Notes under the pieces: generated by a model
The model's input: only the letters and a program-made list of their open reading frames with translations
Told to the model about the DNA's origin: nothing
The model's database searches: none
Position numbers and translations under genes: made by a program
Shown: piece by piece, positions 23,022 to 33,095 of the stretch
How the letters are laid out: each line of letters begins with the position of its first letter
Numbering within the stretch: position 1 is the stretch's first letter
From: Otis tarda
Taxonomy: Eukaryota > Chordata > Aves > Otidiformes > Otididae
Assembly (NCBI GenBank): GCA_026413225.1
Contig: CM048553.1
Location: forward strand, 148,297,690-148,361,689
DNA: 64,000 bases
Direction of reading: 5' to 3'

Positions 23022-23844
23022 CTAGTCCGATCCCCCTGCAAGAAGCAGGGACTTCTTCAACCAGATCAGGTTGCTCAGAGCCTCATCCAACTTGGCCTTG
23101 AATGTTTCCAGGGATGGGGCATCCACCACCTCTCTGGGCAACGTGTTCCAGTGTTCTACCACCCTCATTGTAAAAAATGTTTTCCTTATACTTAGTCTAA
23201 ATCTACTTCTTTCTAATTTAAAATCTTTAGCCCTTGTCCTATCACAACAGGCCCTGCTAAAACATTTGTTTGTGTCTTTCTTATGACCTCCCTTCAGGTA
23301 TTGAAAGGGCCACAATAAAGTCTTTTGAGAGCCTTTTCTTTGCCAGGCTGAACAACCCTAACACTCTGAGCCTTTCTTCATAGGAGAGGTGCTCCAGCCC
23401 TCTGATCATCTTCACGGCCCCCCTCTGGACTCACTCCAACAGATCCACATCCTTCTTATGTTGGGGGCCCCAGAGCTGGAGGCAGTACTCCAGGTGGAGT
23501 CTCACAAGAGTGGAATGGGGGGGGAGAATCACCTCCCTCAACCTGCTGGCCATGCTTGTCTTGATGCAGCGCAGGATGAGGTAGGCCTTCTGGGCTGCAA
23601 GGGCGCATCGCCGGCTCATGTTGAGCTTCTCATCCAGCAGCACTCCCAAGTCCTTCTCCTCAGGGCTGCTCTCAATCCATTCTCTGCCCAGCCTGTATTT
23701 GTGCCTGGGATTGCCACGACCCAGGTGCAGGATCTTGCACTTGGCCTGGTTGAATTTCATGAGGTTGGCACGGGCCCACCTCTCCAGCTTGTAAGGTCCC
23801 TCTGGATGGCATCCCTTTCCTCCAGCACGTCGACGGCACCACAC
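23022..23844 (-). pseudogene. CR1 ORF2 C-terminal region
   Basis: Two frames carry this region. 23431-23844 has [66 protein letters not shown] and [15 protein letters not shown]. 23022-23315 has the end of the protein, FRLSIRKTFFTMRVVEHWNT and LPREVVDAPSLETFKAKLD. A frameshifted gap of about 115 bp lies between. Order and spacing fit CR1 ORF2 downstream of the polymerase palm. Compared with the copy at 13.6 kb the residues differ throughout, so it belongs to another CR1 subfamily. Confidence 0.85.
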
Positions 23845-24180
23845 AGCTTGGTGTCGTCAGTGAACTTGCTAAGGGTGCAGTCAATCCCACTGTCCGTGGG
23901 ACAACAAAGATGTTTTACAACAAAGATGTTAAACAGGGCTGGGCCTGATATGGACCCCTAAGGAATGCCACTCGTCACTGGTCTCTGCTTGGACATCGAG
24001 CCATTGACCACAAATCTTTGAGTGCAACCATCCAGCCAATTCCTTATCCACCACATGGTCCATTTGTCAAATCCATGTCTCTCCAGTCTAGAGACAGGGA
24101 TGTTGTGCAGGACAGTGTCAAATTCCTTGCACAAATCCAGGTAATAGACATAATTTGCTCCTGACACCAATAAGACCATA
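23844..24180 (-). pseudogene. CR1 ORF2 reverse-transcriptase core fragment
   Basis: 23958-24179 encodes [20 protein letters not shown] (RT motif A, with its catalytic Asp) followed by [16 protein letters not shown] and RPVTSGIP (start of motif B). The palm motif C is present as FTDD (23853-23864) in a different frame. A short repeat of aacatctttgttgt-like sequence near 23906-23931 sits between the two frames and probably caused the shift. Catalytic residues are visible but the frame is broken and no endonuclease precedes it. Confidence 0.8.
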
Positions 24181-24181
24181 G

Positions 24182-24800
24182 CCCTGCGGGCATGTGCATG
24201 CCTCTAACTCCTCTTATTTATTCCCCATGCTATGTAGAGGTATTTAAATTCGGCCCATGATGAAGCCGACTTGCTGGCTGGAGCAGCAGGAATTCCTTTT
24301 GCTGCACTTCAGATGCTCCTTTGCTGACCTCTGATCCTTCCCCAGGTTCTGGGCACCTGTTCCTGGCATTGGCATCAAACTGATAGTAGCAGGATGGATT
24401 AAGATTCCCTTCCCCTGGCAACATTCATTTAAAGCTCTCTTCACCAGCTTGGCAAGCCTTTGGACGAAGATGCTCTTTCCTTTCTCTGTTAGATGAACCC
24501 CATCAGCCACTAGTAAACCAGGTTTCTCAAAGTGAATCAGCAGTTCTCACAGCTGAACTCCTAGCTGTGGCACCAGTCCTATAACCATTTGTTGATTCGC
24601 TGGATTTGACTGGCCCTTTCAAACTACTTCCCCTTGACTGGGAGGATAGATGAAGAAACTACTTGTGCTTTAGAATCCTTACCACCGCTCCCACGGCTCT
24701 GCATATTTCTTAATAGTTTTCATGCTGCTCCTGGCTGTATCACTGGTGCCAATATATTTTTTTCCTTGCATCATGTCACAACTTTGCTTTCCTCTTACTG
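24182..24800 (-). pseudogene. CR1 ORF1 SGNH/esterase-like module plus start of ORF2 endonuclease
   Basis: On the minus strand GTSDTA (24733-24750) matches the GxND block of SGNH hydrolases, with N changed to S. SSILP-like residues follow (about 24640), then an INKWL-DWCH segment (about 24560-24600) and KPGLLVADGVHLTEKGKSIF (the DxxH catalytic block, 24499-24501 region). Next come RLAKLVKRALN and, after a spacer, SMGNK-EELEA near 24195-24230, which is the start of the ORF2 endonuclease. An esterase domain in CR1 ORF1 is established for this family. Two stops interrupt the segment. The fusion of ORF1 end and ORF2 start fits the normal CR1 order. Confidence 0.75.
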
Positions 24801-26177
24801 GAAGAGAAAAACAGAATTTCAAACCTATGTGTAGAAACAATAGCAAAAAAAAAAGTGCAATGATATGGAACTGCTATATCAAGGTTTCACTTTATGAAAT
24901 TTGAATTGGAAACTACTACTGAATATAAGAATAAGTTGGTTAGAACTGATGCTAGTTTGCACAGGAGGAGAGCAGCCCTTTTCTTACAGTCATGTTACAT
25001 TTGCTGATAGTGAAGGAGGGTTAAGTCGGCTTCCACTTCTCTCAGTAATCTACAGTGAGAACAAGGTCCTAAGAGTGTATCTTTACTTCAGAAAAGTTAC
25101 CCAGAAGCACATTGCCCATGTACTCCTTATACATATTGTCTTGTACTGCTTTTCTAGATACTGTAATCTAAGTTTTCCCTCTTGTTTTTTTTCTTCTTAT
25201 GTTAGGTAAACCCGACTTAGATATTATTGAAATTAGGAAATGCCAGTGATTTTATTCAATGAATGTGCATGAGGCATTCAAACCCTTCTACATCATCCTG
25301 TTTTGACTCAACTTCAAGAGATCATAGTTCTCAGAAGCTGTACAAGCCCATAAGACTGTAACGGTTAGTTACTGGTGATTATGATGATTAGACAATGATA
25401 CACAAAAGATATTTAATTCAAACAGTATTGAGGAATGTTCACAGGCACTGGAACTTGATAATACGCACTGTTAAATTGTTATAACAGCCCCTTCAACAGT
25501 TTTGAGCCAGGCCAAATAGCACTCTGAAATGATTTCAAGGCACGGTTTTAGAGTTAGCGTAAGCCAAGGACCATTCTCAGTCTGGATGTAGCTGTCCTGT
25601 TTTGAAGGGAAAAAGAGTTTAGCGGTTTGGCCATGAGCTATTTGGTGCCAGCTGAGTTCAATGCCAAAGAGCAGTTCCAGGCACATTTATTAGCATAGCT
25701 ATGGCCAAAATAATCCAAGTATTGTGCATTTTGGCTATATGTCCTCATTCTCTTCCAGCCCACTGTTCACACTTTTAGTGCCCTGGAAGCAAGCAAAGGG
25801 GTTAGTATAAAGTGTTTTCAGTTGAGAAACATACATCAACTTGTATCTAAAATTAGCAAAACATTCTCCTTCTAAAGCAATTAATATGGTGAAGTAGTAG
25901 ATTCAGACTAATCTCATCAAGCTTTCAATTTAAGCATTTCAGTGGAAGCATTTCTGGACTCTGATGTTATCTAGATCCTCTGGGAATTTTGTCTTGAAGT
26001 CATCAGGGTACTCCTAGGGATCATTTGAGAAACATCAGAGTGCCAGGAAAAGATAGCTACCTGAGCCCATGACTTCCAACAAGCTCTAGCAACTTCTAAC
26101 AAGTTCTGTCAGCTATTCTTGATCAAAGCTTTTGTTCCAACTGACTCCTGGACAAGGAGAATCAAGCACCCTCTCAG
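24801..26177. other. No recognised feature
   Basis: Frames at 24901-25209 (+) and 25471-25686 (-) are unassigned and look like chance. Confidence 0.5.
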
Positions 26178-26299
26178 CAGGTGCTAGGGAGAGGTTTACA
26201 AAAGTGCTGTCTCAGAACACAGCTTCCAGAGGTGGAAGTAGCTAACAGAGGTGGAAGTTTCTCTAAAAGGGAGCCAGGAGCTTTGCTAAGGGCAATGTA

Positions 26300-27085
26300 C
26301 ATGGGGTCAATGGTGGTGGTAACATGCCACAAGGCACAGTTCCAGCAAATGCTGGAGCAGCTACCCCTGTAACATGAGGGCTGTAGCCCAGATGGAGGAC
26401 ATAATGGAGGAGCTCCCAATAGAGGACACAGCTCTGGAGCTCCAAGTGGAGCACAGAGCCCTGCAGACTTAGGGCTGCAGGGGTGCCTGGGGCCTTTCAC
26501 TGGGACTAGGATCAGAGGGCAAGGTGAGCCCCTTGCTTGCAGGAGGTGTGTGCTAATGGACAGTCTGCATTCCCAAGGAAAGGAGCTGCAGGAGGAGATA
26601 GGCAGACTGCACAACATCAGAGACAATAAGAAAGAAGTTCCTTGGGTGTTCTCCAAAACTTTGCAGAATCAAGAGCCTGAAAACCCAACTGCCAGAGGCA
26701 AAGGCAGAATCTGTGCTTATTTGGATAGGAAATGAAGTCTTCCATAACGACCAAGATTGGAAGCTTGTGACTTACGGCACCGGAAGCACAGTTCCTGTTC
26801 CCCTTACAAATCTGCAACTACAGAGTAGGTCAGTGCCCTTGTAGCAGATGAGGGGCTGGAAGCCCAGACAGTTTTCTCCTTGATCTTTCTGGTAAGAGGA
26901 AAGGGCTTTAGGAGAACTAGATGGATTCTTCAGTCAACATCTGGACACTTGTGGATGGCAGAGATTTGGCCTTTACAACTATGGGACTATTTTGGAGGAT
27001 CGTTGTGGGGAAAGACAGGATCCATCTAATAAAGTAGGGCAGAAGCATCTCTGCCAACAGGCTGACTAGTCTGGTGAGAAATGCT
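26300..27085 (+). pseudogene. CR1 ORF1 remnant (coiled coil + esterase block)
   Basis: CRRCVLMDSL followed by KELQEEIGRLHNIRDNKKEV (about 26535-26635) matches the Cys-containing, heptad-rich part of CR1 ORF1. Further on VVGKDRIHLIK (about 27001-27033) matches the last SGNH block, with the D-x-x-H pair kept as DRIH, followed by NRLTSLVRNA. The segment in between is too decayed to align by eye. ORF1 of CR1 is a nucleic-acid-binding and esterase-like protein of the LINE RNP; this copy is broken by stops. A 19-bp direct repeat (agaggtggaagt...) lies at 26225-26255. Confidence 0.65.
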
Positions 27086-27194
27086 TAAAGCTAGTGATAG
27101 GGAGGGAGGAAAATGACAGCCAACAGTAAACTGAGGAAGTGGTGGACCAGGCTGGCAAGCAAAGGGTACAGGGTGATTTGGAGGGGAGAGGCCT

Positions 27195-27965
27195 CATGAT
27201 CAATATTGCTGCAGTGATAACACAGTAGAACACAAGCAAACCAGGAGTTTTATGGAGTACATGGGTGACAACTTCCTAACACAGGTGGCTGAGGAGTTGA
27301 TGAGAGAAAAAATTCTGCTGGAGTTGGCGGTTACAAACAAGGAGTTAGTTGGAGGTTGAAGGTGGGATCAAGTTTGGCAGCAGTAACCATGAGATGGATC
27401 ACAAGAAGAAGGAGTAAGGCAAATAGCAGGATCACAACTCTGGATGTCAAGAGAGCATGTCATTGGCCTGTTCAGGCATCTGCTTAGAAGAACTCCACAG
27501 GATATGGTCCTGGAAGGAAGGAGAGTCCAGCAGAACTGGTTGTTTTTTCAAGAATCAGGTCCTCCAAACTCAAGAACAGTTCATCCTCATGTGCAGAAGA
27601 GCATATGGAGGATGGCAGGAGGCTTGCATGGATAAAAAAGAAGCTCCTGAAAAACATTAAAAGCAAGCACATAAGAGATGGGAGCAGGGTCATGTAACTC
27701 AGAAAGGATAATAGGGACATTTTCCAAACATGTCAGAACAGGTTTAGGGAAGTCAAAACCCAACTGAAGTTCTATCTGGTCAGGGATGTGAGGGGTAACA
27801 AGAAGGGCTTCAACAGCTGCATTACCAACAAAAGAAAGCCTAGGGAAAATGTGGACCCACTGCTGAATGGGACACAGAGATGGATGAAAAAGAACATGGA
27901 AAATGACAAAGTACTCTGTACCTCTTTCTCCTCAGTTTTGACTTGTAAGACTACCAGTCCCTATA
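27195..27965 (+). pseudogene. CR1 ORF2 endonuclease C-terminus and EN-RT linker
   Basis: Residues FMEYMGDNFLTQVAEELMRE (27254-27313) and LLELAVTNKELVGG (about 27316-27357) are the end of the CR1 apurinic-like endonuclease. MSREHVIGLFRHLLRRTPQD (27444-27503), GRRVQQNWLFFQESG and later GNKKGFNSCITNKRKPRENV (27791-27850) with DPLLNG are the conserved linker before RT. At least three frames are used. The EELMREK-LLEL signature also occurs in the copy at 37.6 kb. Confidence 0.75.
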
Positions 27966-28021
27966 ATCAGTAGAAAAGTCTGGAGCAAGGAAAACTCCTT
28001 GGTGGAGGACGATCAGGTTAG

Positions 28022-28041
28022 GCAACATTTAAAAAAAAAAA
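28022..28041 (+). repeat. A-rich run inside the CR1 fossil
   Basis: Uninterrupted As within the RT-deleted part of the CR1 copy (about 28030-28041). It may mark the internal junction between linker and the 3' scrap. Confidence 0.4.
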
Positions 28042-28262
28042 AGAGATGAGTACTGAGAAAGCTGGCCAGCATCATTATGAGGCCACTCTTGATGATCTTC
28101 TCATAGCATCCTCCTAGAAATGCTGATCAAATACAGGCTATATAAAGAGACAGTGAGGTGGATTGAAAACTGCAGACTCTTCTCAGTGGTGCCCAGTAAC
28201 AGGACAAGAGGCAATGGGCACAAATTGAAATACAGGAAACTATTTTTCTGGCACTGTATGAA

Positions 28263-30715
28263 GTAATATCCATGGAAGAGCAATTATTCCTTTATTCATT
28301 ACATTTTTCCTATTTAAAGACTGAATACATTTCAATGGCAAGAATATATTGATGTCTGTTAATGTTAGGTCATTGACATATCCACTTTTCTGCTCCTGAA
28401 AAGGTTAGTCTAATGATGGATGAACATCAAAAGAAGTTTAGTATTGTAAGCAGTATTCATAAATGTGTGGTAGGGCTTAGATAGTTTATTCAACTTAGGT
28501 TTGTTTGAGTTTTTTTTGTATCACACCATGCATCCAATAGTTGTCTATTTCATTATTATTATATTTTTAATGCATGCATTCACACCTCAGAAACCCAGCA
28601 TTTCTTTAAATATTTCCTGTCCACTTATTTTTATTTACTTCTTTCTCAACCAGCTTGAGAATCATTGCTCTGTCCACCATGTTACAGCAAATGAAACAGA
28701 AGATCGTAGTGTTTTTTCTTGCTCAGGAAGATGTTGTGGGAAACAGATTATTACAACATCATAAGTTGTTCAGTGTGGGCCAGTCACTGAGTCTGCAAAT
28801 TGTATCAGGATCTCCTTTTTATGTAAAGATGTGATTTACACCTCTATGCGAAATGACTTATTTTCCCTTAGATGTCCTTTGCATACATTCACTACCAAGA
28901 ATTTTGTAAAGATCTATTGGTAGTAGTTAAACTGATTGTTTCACCAAGAGTATTGGGTTTTCATTTTAGGTTTGCAAATAAATATGAAAAAAAAATCAAT
29001 AATGAAACTTCACCAGATATAGAATCATACACATCAGAGGAGCAAAAAGACTTGCTTATTTCTGATATTGTAGAGAAGAACTGAAGACTAATCTTTAAGC
29101 ACTCATGTCTCCATTAATAAACAATTAAAACCCTGTCTATAGGGAAATCCATTATTATTAAACATAATATTCAAACTGAAGATACTGAAAATTAGTTACA
29201 TTCATTAAATATACAGAAGAAATAAAATTTTATGTCTTCTTAATATTAACCTAATCATAAGTTATTCTTTTTTTCCTATTTGATTACATCATTCTTGTTT
29301 TCTTTAATATTCAGTTTCTGTAATATTCATGGTAAATGGAGTATTTCCTTTCAATGTGCTCATTACTGTATCTTTTATTATTTTGTACCTCCACTTGTTT
29401 TAATAAGGAAGAATTAAAATCACGTAACTGATACTCTTTACAATATTTTGATTGGCAACTTTAGTATTTATGTTTGACAAATATGCTGAAAGCAAAAAAG
29501 GATGAGAGTTTTAAACAAAACCATTACGCATATGTCAGAGATCAGAAAACACATAGAGGCAAACCAAGGCTTTATTATAGTTAATGAATTCTTCCTCCTT
29601 TTGCACTTTTCTTCATTCCTAGCGACACGTATTAAATGGCACAAAAGCAGCAAAATGTGTTATTCTACCTCTGATCTTTCTATTCAGTTCCTACTGCTGG
29701 AGGGGGGAAAGCACCTCTAAATCCATACTGAGATACAACAGTTTCTCACAATGTGTTTATCAAATAATAATGTGAAACCACAGAAAAAAAATATCTAGAG
29801 GATCAATAAATTCCCTGGATAGGAAGTTCTTGCACATTTATACTAAGGAATAAATGTTTTGAAAGGGAAATTTTCTTTATTTCCTGGCCTACAAATAAAT
29901 CACTGGCAAACCTAAAGTGATTATTTTGTAATTTGTATGTCAAAAGCTTGGTTTTTTGATTAATCTTCTCTGTGATCCTGCAACAGTAACATGAAAAAAA
30001 TCCTTTCCTTTTAAAGGGGAAAATAATAACCAAAATGCTAATGCCACTCTCCTGTTCAAACTGTCATAACCAGCCTACTCCTATTGTGTAAATCTCACCT
30101 CTGTGGGAATAGAGTTGTCAAATTAGAAAATTCTTACAGAATATTCACATACAGAAAACTTTGAAAAGAAACTTTCTATGCATGCAATACAAGTCATAAA
30201 TTATCTAAAGTATAAATCGTTCTTTATCAGCTCTGATCAAGACGATTAATTCCTGATGTAAACTAAATTTATAACTCTAGTGTTTTGATGAATGTGAATC
30301 ACTCAGTGTGTAATGAAGTCAAGTTTCTCTGAGTTTCAGGTTTTAAGTGGTATTTCTAATATATTTGTTCACAAATCTAAAATTTCTTAAAGCATATTTG
30401 TTGGGCTTTTTATTCAGGGAGAAAAATGTTACCAAATTACATATTTTCAATGTGCCTCCAGTAAACCAGAGGATCTTCAAAGACAACTACATACACAATC
30501 TAGTAAAAAGAATACTGGGATGATTTATGAAAATGTTTTTTAAGAAATGAAAATGCTAAGGTAGTTGAACTGCACAGGTACAACACAAGTAGGAAGAGAA
30601 CAGTGTGTAGTCAGAATATCACACTAAATGGAGAGAGAAGCAGACTGTGTGATCCCCACAATGTCACACACATCTCTTATGATGACTGAGTTTCTTTCAG
30701 CATGGAAATCTAACT
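28263..30715. other. No recognised feature
   Basis: A/T-rich DNA with unassigned short frames (28501-28764 +, 28872-29084 +, 29468-29653 -, 29803-30033 -). None shows a domain or exon signature. Confidence 0.5.
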
Positions 30716-32060
30716 GTAGAGTCATAGTGTAATTTAGACTGGAAGGAGCCTCTGGAGATCATTTATTCCAATCTCCCACCTGCAGGGCCAACTTACATCA
30801 GATTGCTCAGGGCTTGACCAGGAAAGCTTTGAATATTTCCAACAGTGGTACCTCCACATCTCTGTGTCCCTGTTCCAGTGTCTGACCACACTCATGGTGA
30901 TTCTTTCTTTCTTTTTTCTTTTTTTTTTTTTTGCTAATATCTAATTTAAATGTTCCTTGTTGAAACATGTGTTTGTTCACCCTCATCCTATCCTCGCCCA
31001 CCTCTAAGCAAAGACTGGCTCTGTCTTCTGTATGCCTTCCCATTAGGCAGTTGTAGAAAGCAGTAAAATCCCCCTGAGCTGCCTCTTCTCTAGGCTAACA
31101 AACCCTGTTGCCTGAGCCTCTTCCCTTATGCTGTGTGCTTCAGCCCCATGACTACCTTGGCGGCTCTCCACTTGACTCAAACCAGTGTGCCAGTGTCTTT
31201 TTTTATACCAAGGAGCCCAAACCTGGACACTGTGCTCCAGGTGTGATCTCGTAAGTGCCATCAAAGAAGACATCCTCCTGTGCTACACTCTAGCTTATAC
31301 AGCCCAGGATGTCATTGGCCTTCTCTGCTGCAAGGACACATTGATGACTCACACTCAGCTTTTTTCTGCCAAGAATCCTCTGTCCTTTTCTGCAAAGCTA
31401 CTCCCTAGCCAGCTGCCCCTGACTTGCACTAATGAATGGATTTACTCTGTCCAAGGTGCAGAAGTTTGCATTTGGTCTTGTTGAACTTCATGAACTTTCC
31501 ATCAGCTTACTTCTCCAAACTTCAAACTCCAAATTTCTGATGAGGTTTCTCTGAATATCAGCTCTGCCCTCCAATGTATGAACTGCTCCCCCAGTTTGGT
31601 ATCATCTGTGAACTTATTGAAAGTGCACTATCTTATAATTTATGTTGTTAAAAAAAGTGTTAAATGGTATTGGCCCTACTATTTACCCCTTAGAACATCA
31701 CTGATGACCAGCTGTCAACCAGACTTATTACTGCTGATGAGTCTGGTGGTCCATAAAATTTACACCTCTACCTTATTGCCAATTTATACACTCCATGTTT
31801 CAACCATAAGGCTAACAGAAAACTATAGCAGACCATATCAAAGGCCTTACTAAAATTCAATGTATACAACACCCACTCCTTTGCAAAACCAGGCATCTAA
31901 TCCTAGGAAGCTATCAGGTTAGTGAGGCATCATTTGCTGTTGCAAATCCTTCCTACCTGTCTTTCCTTGCCTTCAGGGCAAGGATTCCAGGAGGATTTTT
32001 TTCCTTAATCTTCCTGAGAACTAAGGTTAGAGATACTGCTTCTTGTTCTTATTAAAAGTG
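30716..32060 (-). mobile_element. CR1 LINE, old 3' part (RT to tail)
   Basis: On the minus strand the copy ends in the CR1 3' UTR (tagagtcatagtgtaattta on the plus strand at 30717-30736). It runs back through the ORF2 C-terminus (31043-31273 frame: MALTRSHLEHSVQVWAPWYK), a motif C region near 31600-31620 and an RT motif A region (about 31830-31870), fading out near 32060. It is heavily decayed, with many stops. A long T-rich tract (30898-30932) has grown where the conserved gaaaaaaat...ctt site of ORF2 lies. Plus-strand frames (31185-31484, 31578-31853) are shadows. Confidence 0.75.
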
Positions 32061-33000
32061 AGCATGATGCGTACCTTTTCCACCAGGATCATGGACTACA
32101 AGGCCAGCAACAGACCTTACCAGTAAAAGTAAGGGTGAGGAAAGACAAAGTGAGTACTTAAACCTTTTCCAAGTACTTCAGCTTTATTTTAGTCAGACTG
32201 TTTTGGAAGAAGATTATGCACACCATTAATTTACAGAGAGTAGAGCTCCATGAGGAAGAGTAAGTACTTAAATTCAGAGTGAGCTACTGCTATTGGGAGT
32301 GCAACAGCAGCAATAGGTACTAATAAATAGAAAAGATTGACTTTCTCTGTGTTTCAGTTAGGAATAAGTCAATCAAATATATTACTGGAAAATTGAAAAA
32401 TAAATTATCAAAATCAATTTGTTTAAAAAAGAAGTGAAATTTAAACTTTCTCAGTAAAGTCTTTGTTTAAGCCTAAGAAATCCCCATTGAGAAACAGTTT
32501 ACAGCTACTCAAAATAACAAAACACACAGCGTCATCATTTTCAACAATTATTGAAACTTGAGTTTTTGTATTCAGTATGAATCTTTGCAGTAACTTATTG
32601 ATTTTCAGTTGCCCTGATTTTATATTGTTAATATAAAACACCAAACATCTTATTTCCTGAGTACATTTCATAAGCCTTTTTTGTAGGAAACATTTTATTG
32701 TATGCAACCGTGTGGGAGATGCACACACAGAAAAAGGGAGTTATCCTTTCCTAGATGTTCAAAAGAAGCTAGAATCTCTATATGGAGTACAATACAGCAT
32801 TTTGTTATATATTCAAGCAGTGTAGGTCAAAATACAGGGAGGTCCCTTTAATTACCTTAGGGTGTAGATCACTACATCTTTCCAAAGTAGATATTTACAA
32901 CTATTCTCTCTGATAAATGGAGTGTGGGTTGTTGGGTTTTTTGCTTACTTGCTTTTCTTTTTAAAAAAAAAAAATATCTAGAGAAAAAGGACCTCCTATG
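32061..33000. other. No recognised feature
   Basis: The frame 32441-32728 (-, 95 codons) is unassigned. Confidence 0.5.
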
Positions 33001-33003
33001 TAT

Positions 33004-33095
33004 AATGGTTTAGTGGTTAGAAGTCTCACTCACAGAGCTAAAGAATTGGATTTTAAGCCCTTCTCTGACTGACGAGGTTCAAATCCACAGTCTGC
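33004..33095 (+). repeat. tRNA-like SINE relic or tRNA pseudogene
   Basis: tggtttagtggttagaag (33007-33024) has an A-box-like D-arm pattern and gaggttcaaatcca (33074-33087) is an exact B-box / T-loop pattern (GGTTCAAATCC). Between them ttggattttaagcc resembles an anticodon arm. The A-B spacing is longer than in a standard tRNA and the T stem has mismatches, so an active tRNA gene is unlikely. An old tRNA-derived SINE fits best; the downstream body was not identified. Confidence 0.45.

Larger units (their letters stand above)
22973..24800 (-). mobile_element. Long CR1 LINE with internal deletion (ORF1 / EN start / RT / 3' end)
   Basis: Read on the minus strand this copy has an ORF1 esterase-like module (about 24800-24240), the first residues of the ORF2 endonuclease (about 24240-24182), then at about 24180 a jump straight into the reverse transcriptase (24179-23844), the ORF2 C-terminus (23844-23022) and a CR1 tail (tttcatagaatcatagactg, 22971-22990). 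Most of the endonuclease and the first part of RT are missing. Most genomic CR1 copies are only short 3' ends, so a copy reaching into ORF1 is informative. Several frameshifts and stops show it is dead. Plus-strand frames (e.g. 23389-23961, 190 codons) are antisense shadows. Confidence 0.85.
26178..28262 (+). mobile_element. Long CR1 LINE with internal deletions (ORF1 / EN end / linker / 3' fragment)
   Basis: Plus-strand order: ORF1 N-terminal part with Cys pairs and a coiled coil (26300-26735), ORF1 esterase end (about 26890-27080), endonuclease C-terminus (27195-27355), the EN-RT linker (27380-27960), then a short RT scrap WIENC (28164-28178) and an ORF2 end scrap SNRTRGNGHKLKYRK (28193-28240). 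Endonuclease N-terminus and nearly all of RT are gone, and no CR1 tail is seen, so the 3' end is truncated too. The 5' limit is approximate. Many stops and shifts make it a fossil. Confidence 0.75.

Noticed and set aside
23389..23961. 190-codon plus-strand frame
   Set aside because: Exact antisense of the CR1 ORF2 coding fragment, which has clear RT-associated motifs on the minus strand.
33004..33095. Functional tRNA gene
   Set aside because: A-to-B box spacing is too long and T-stem pairing is broken, so only a tRNA-like relic is claimed.
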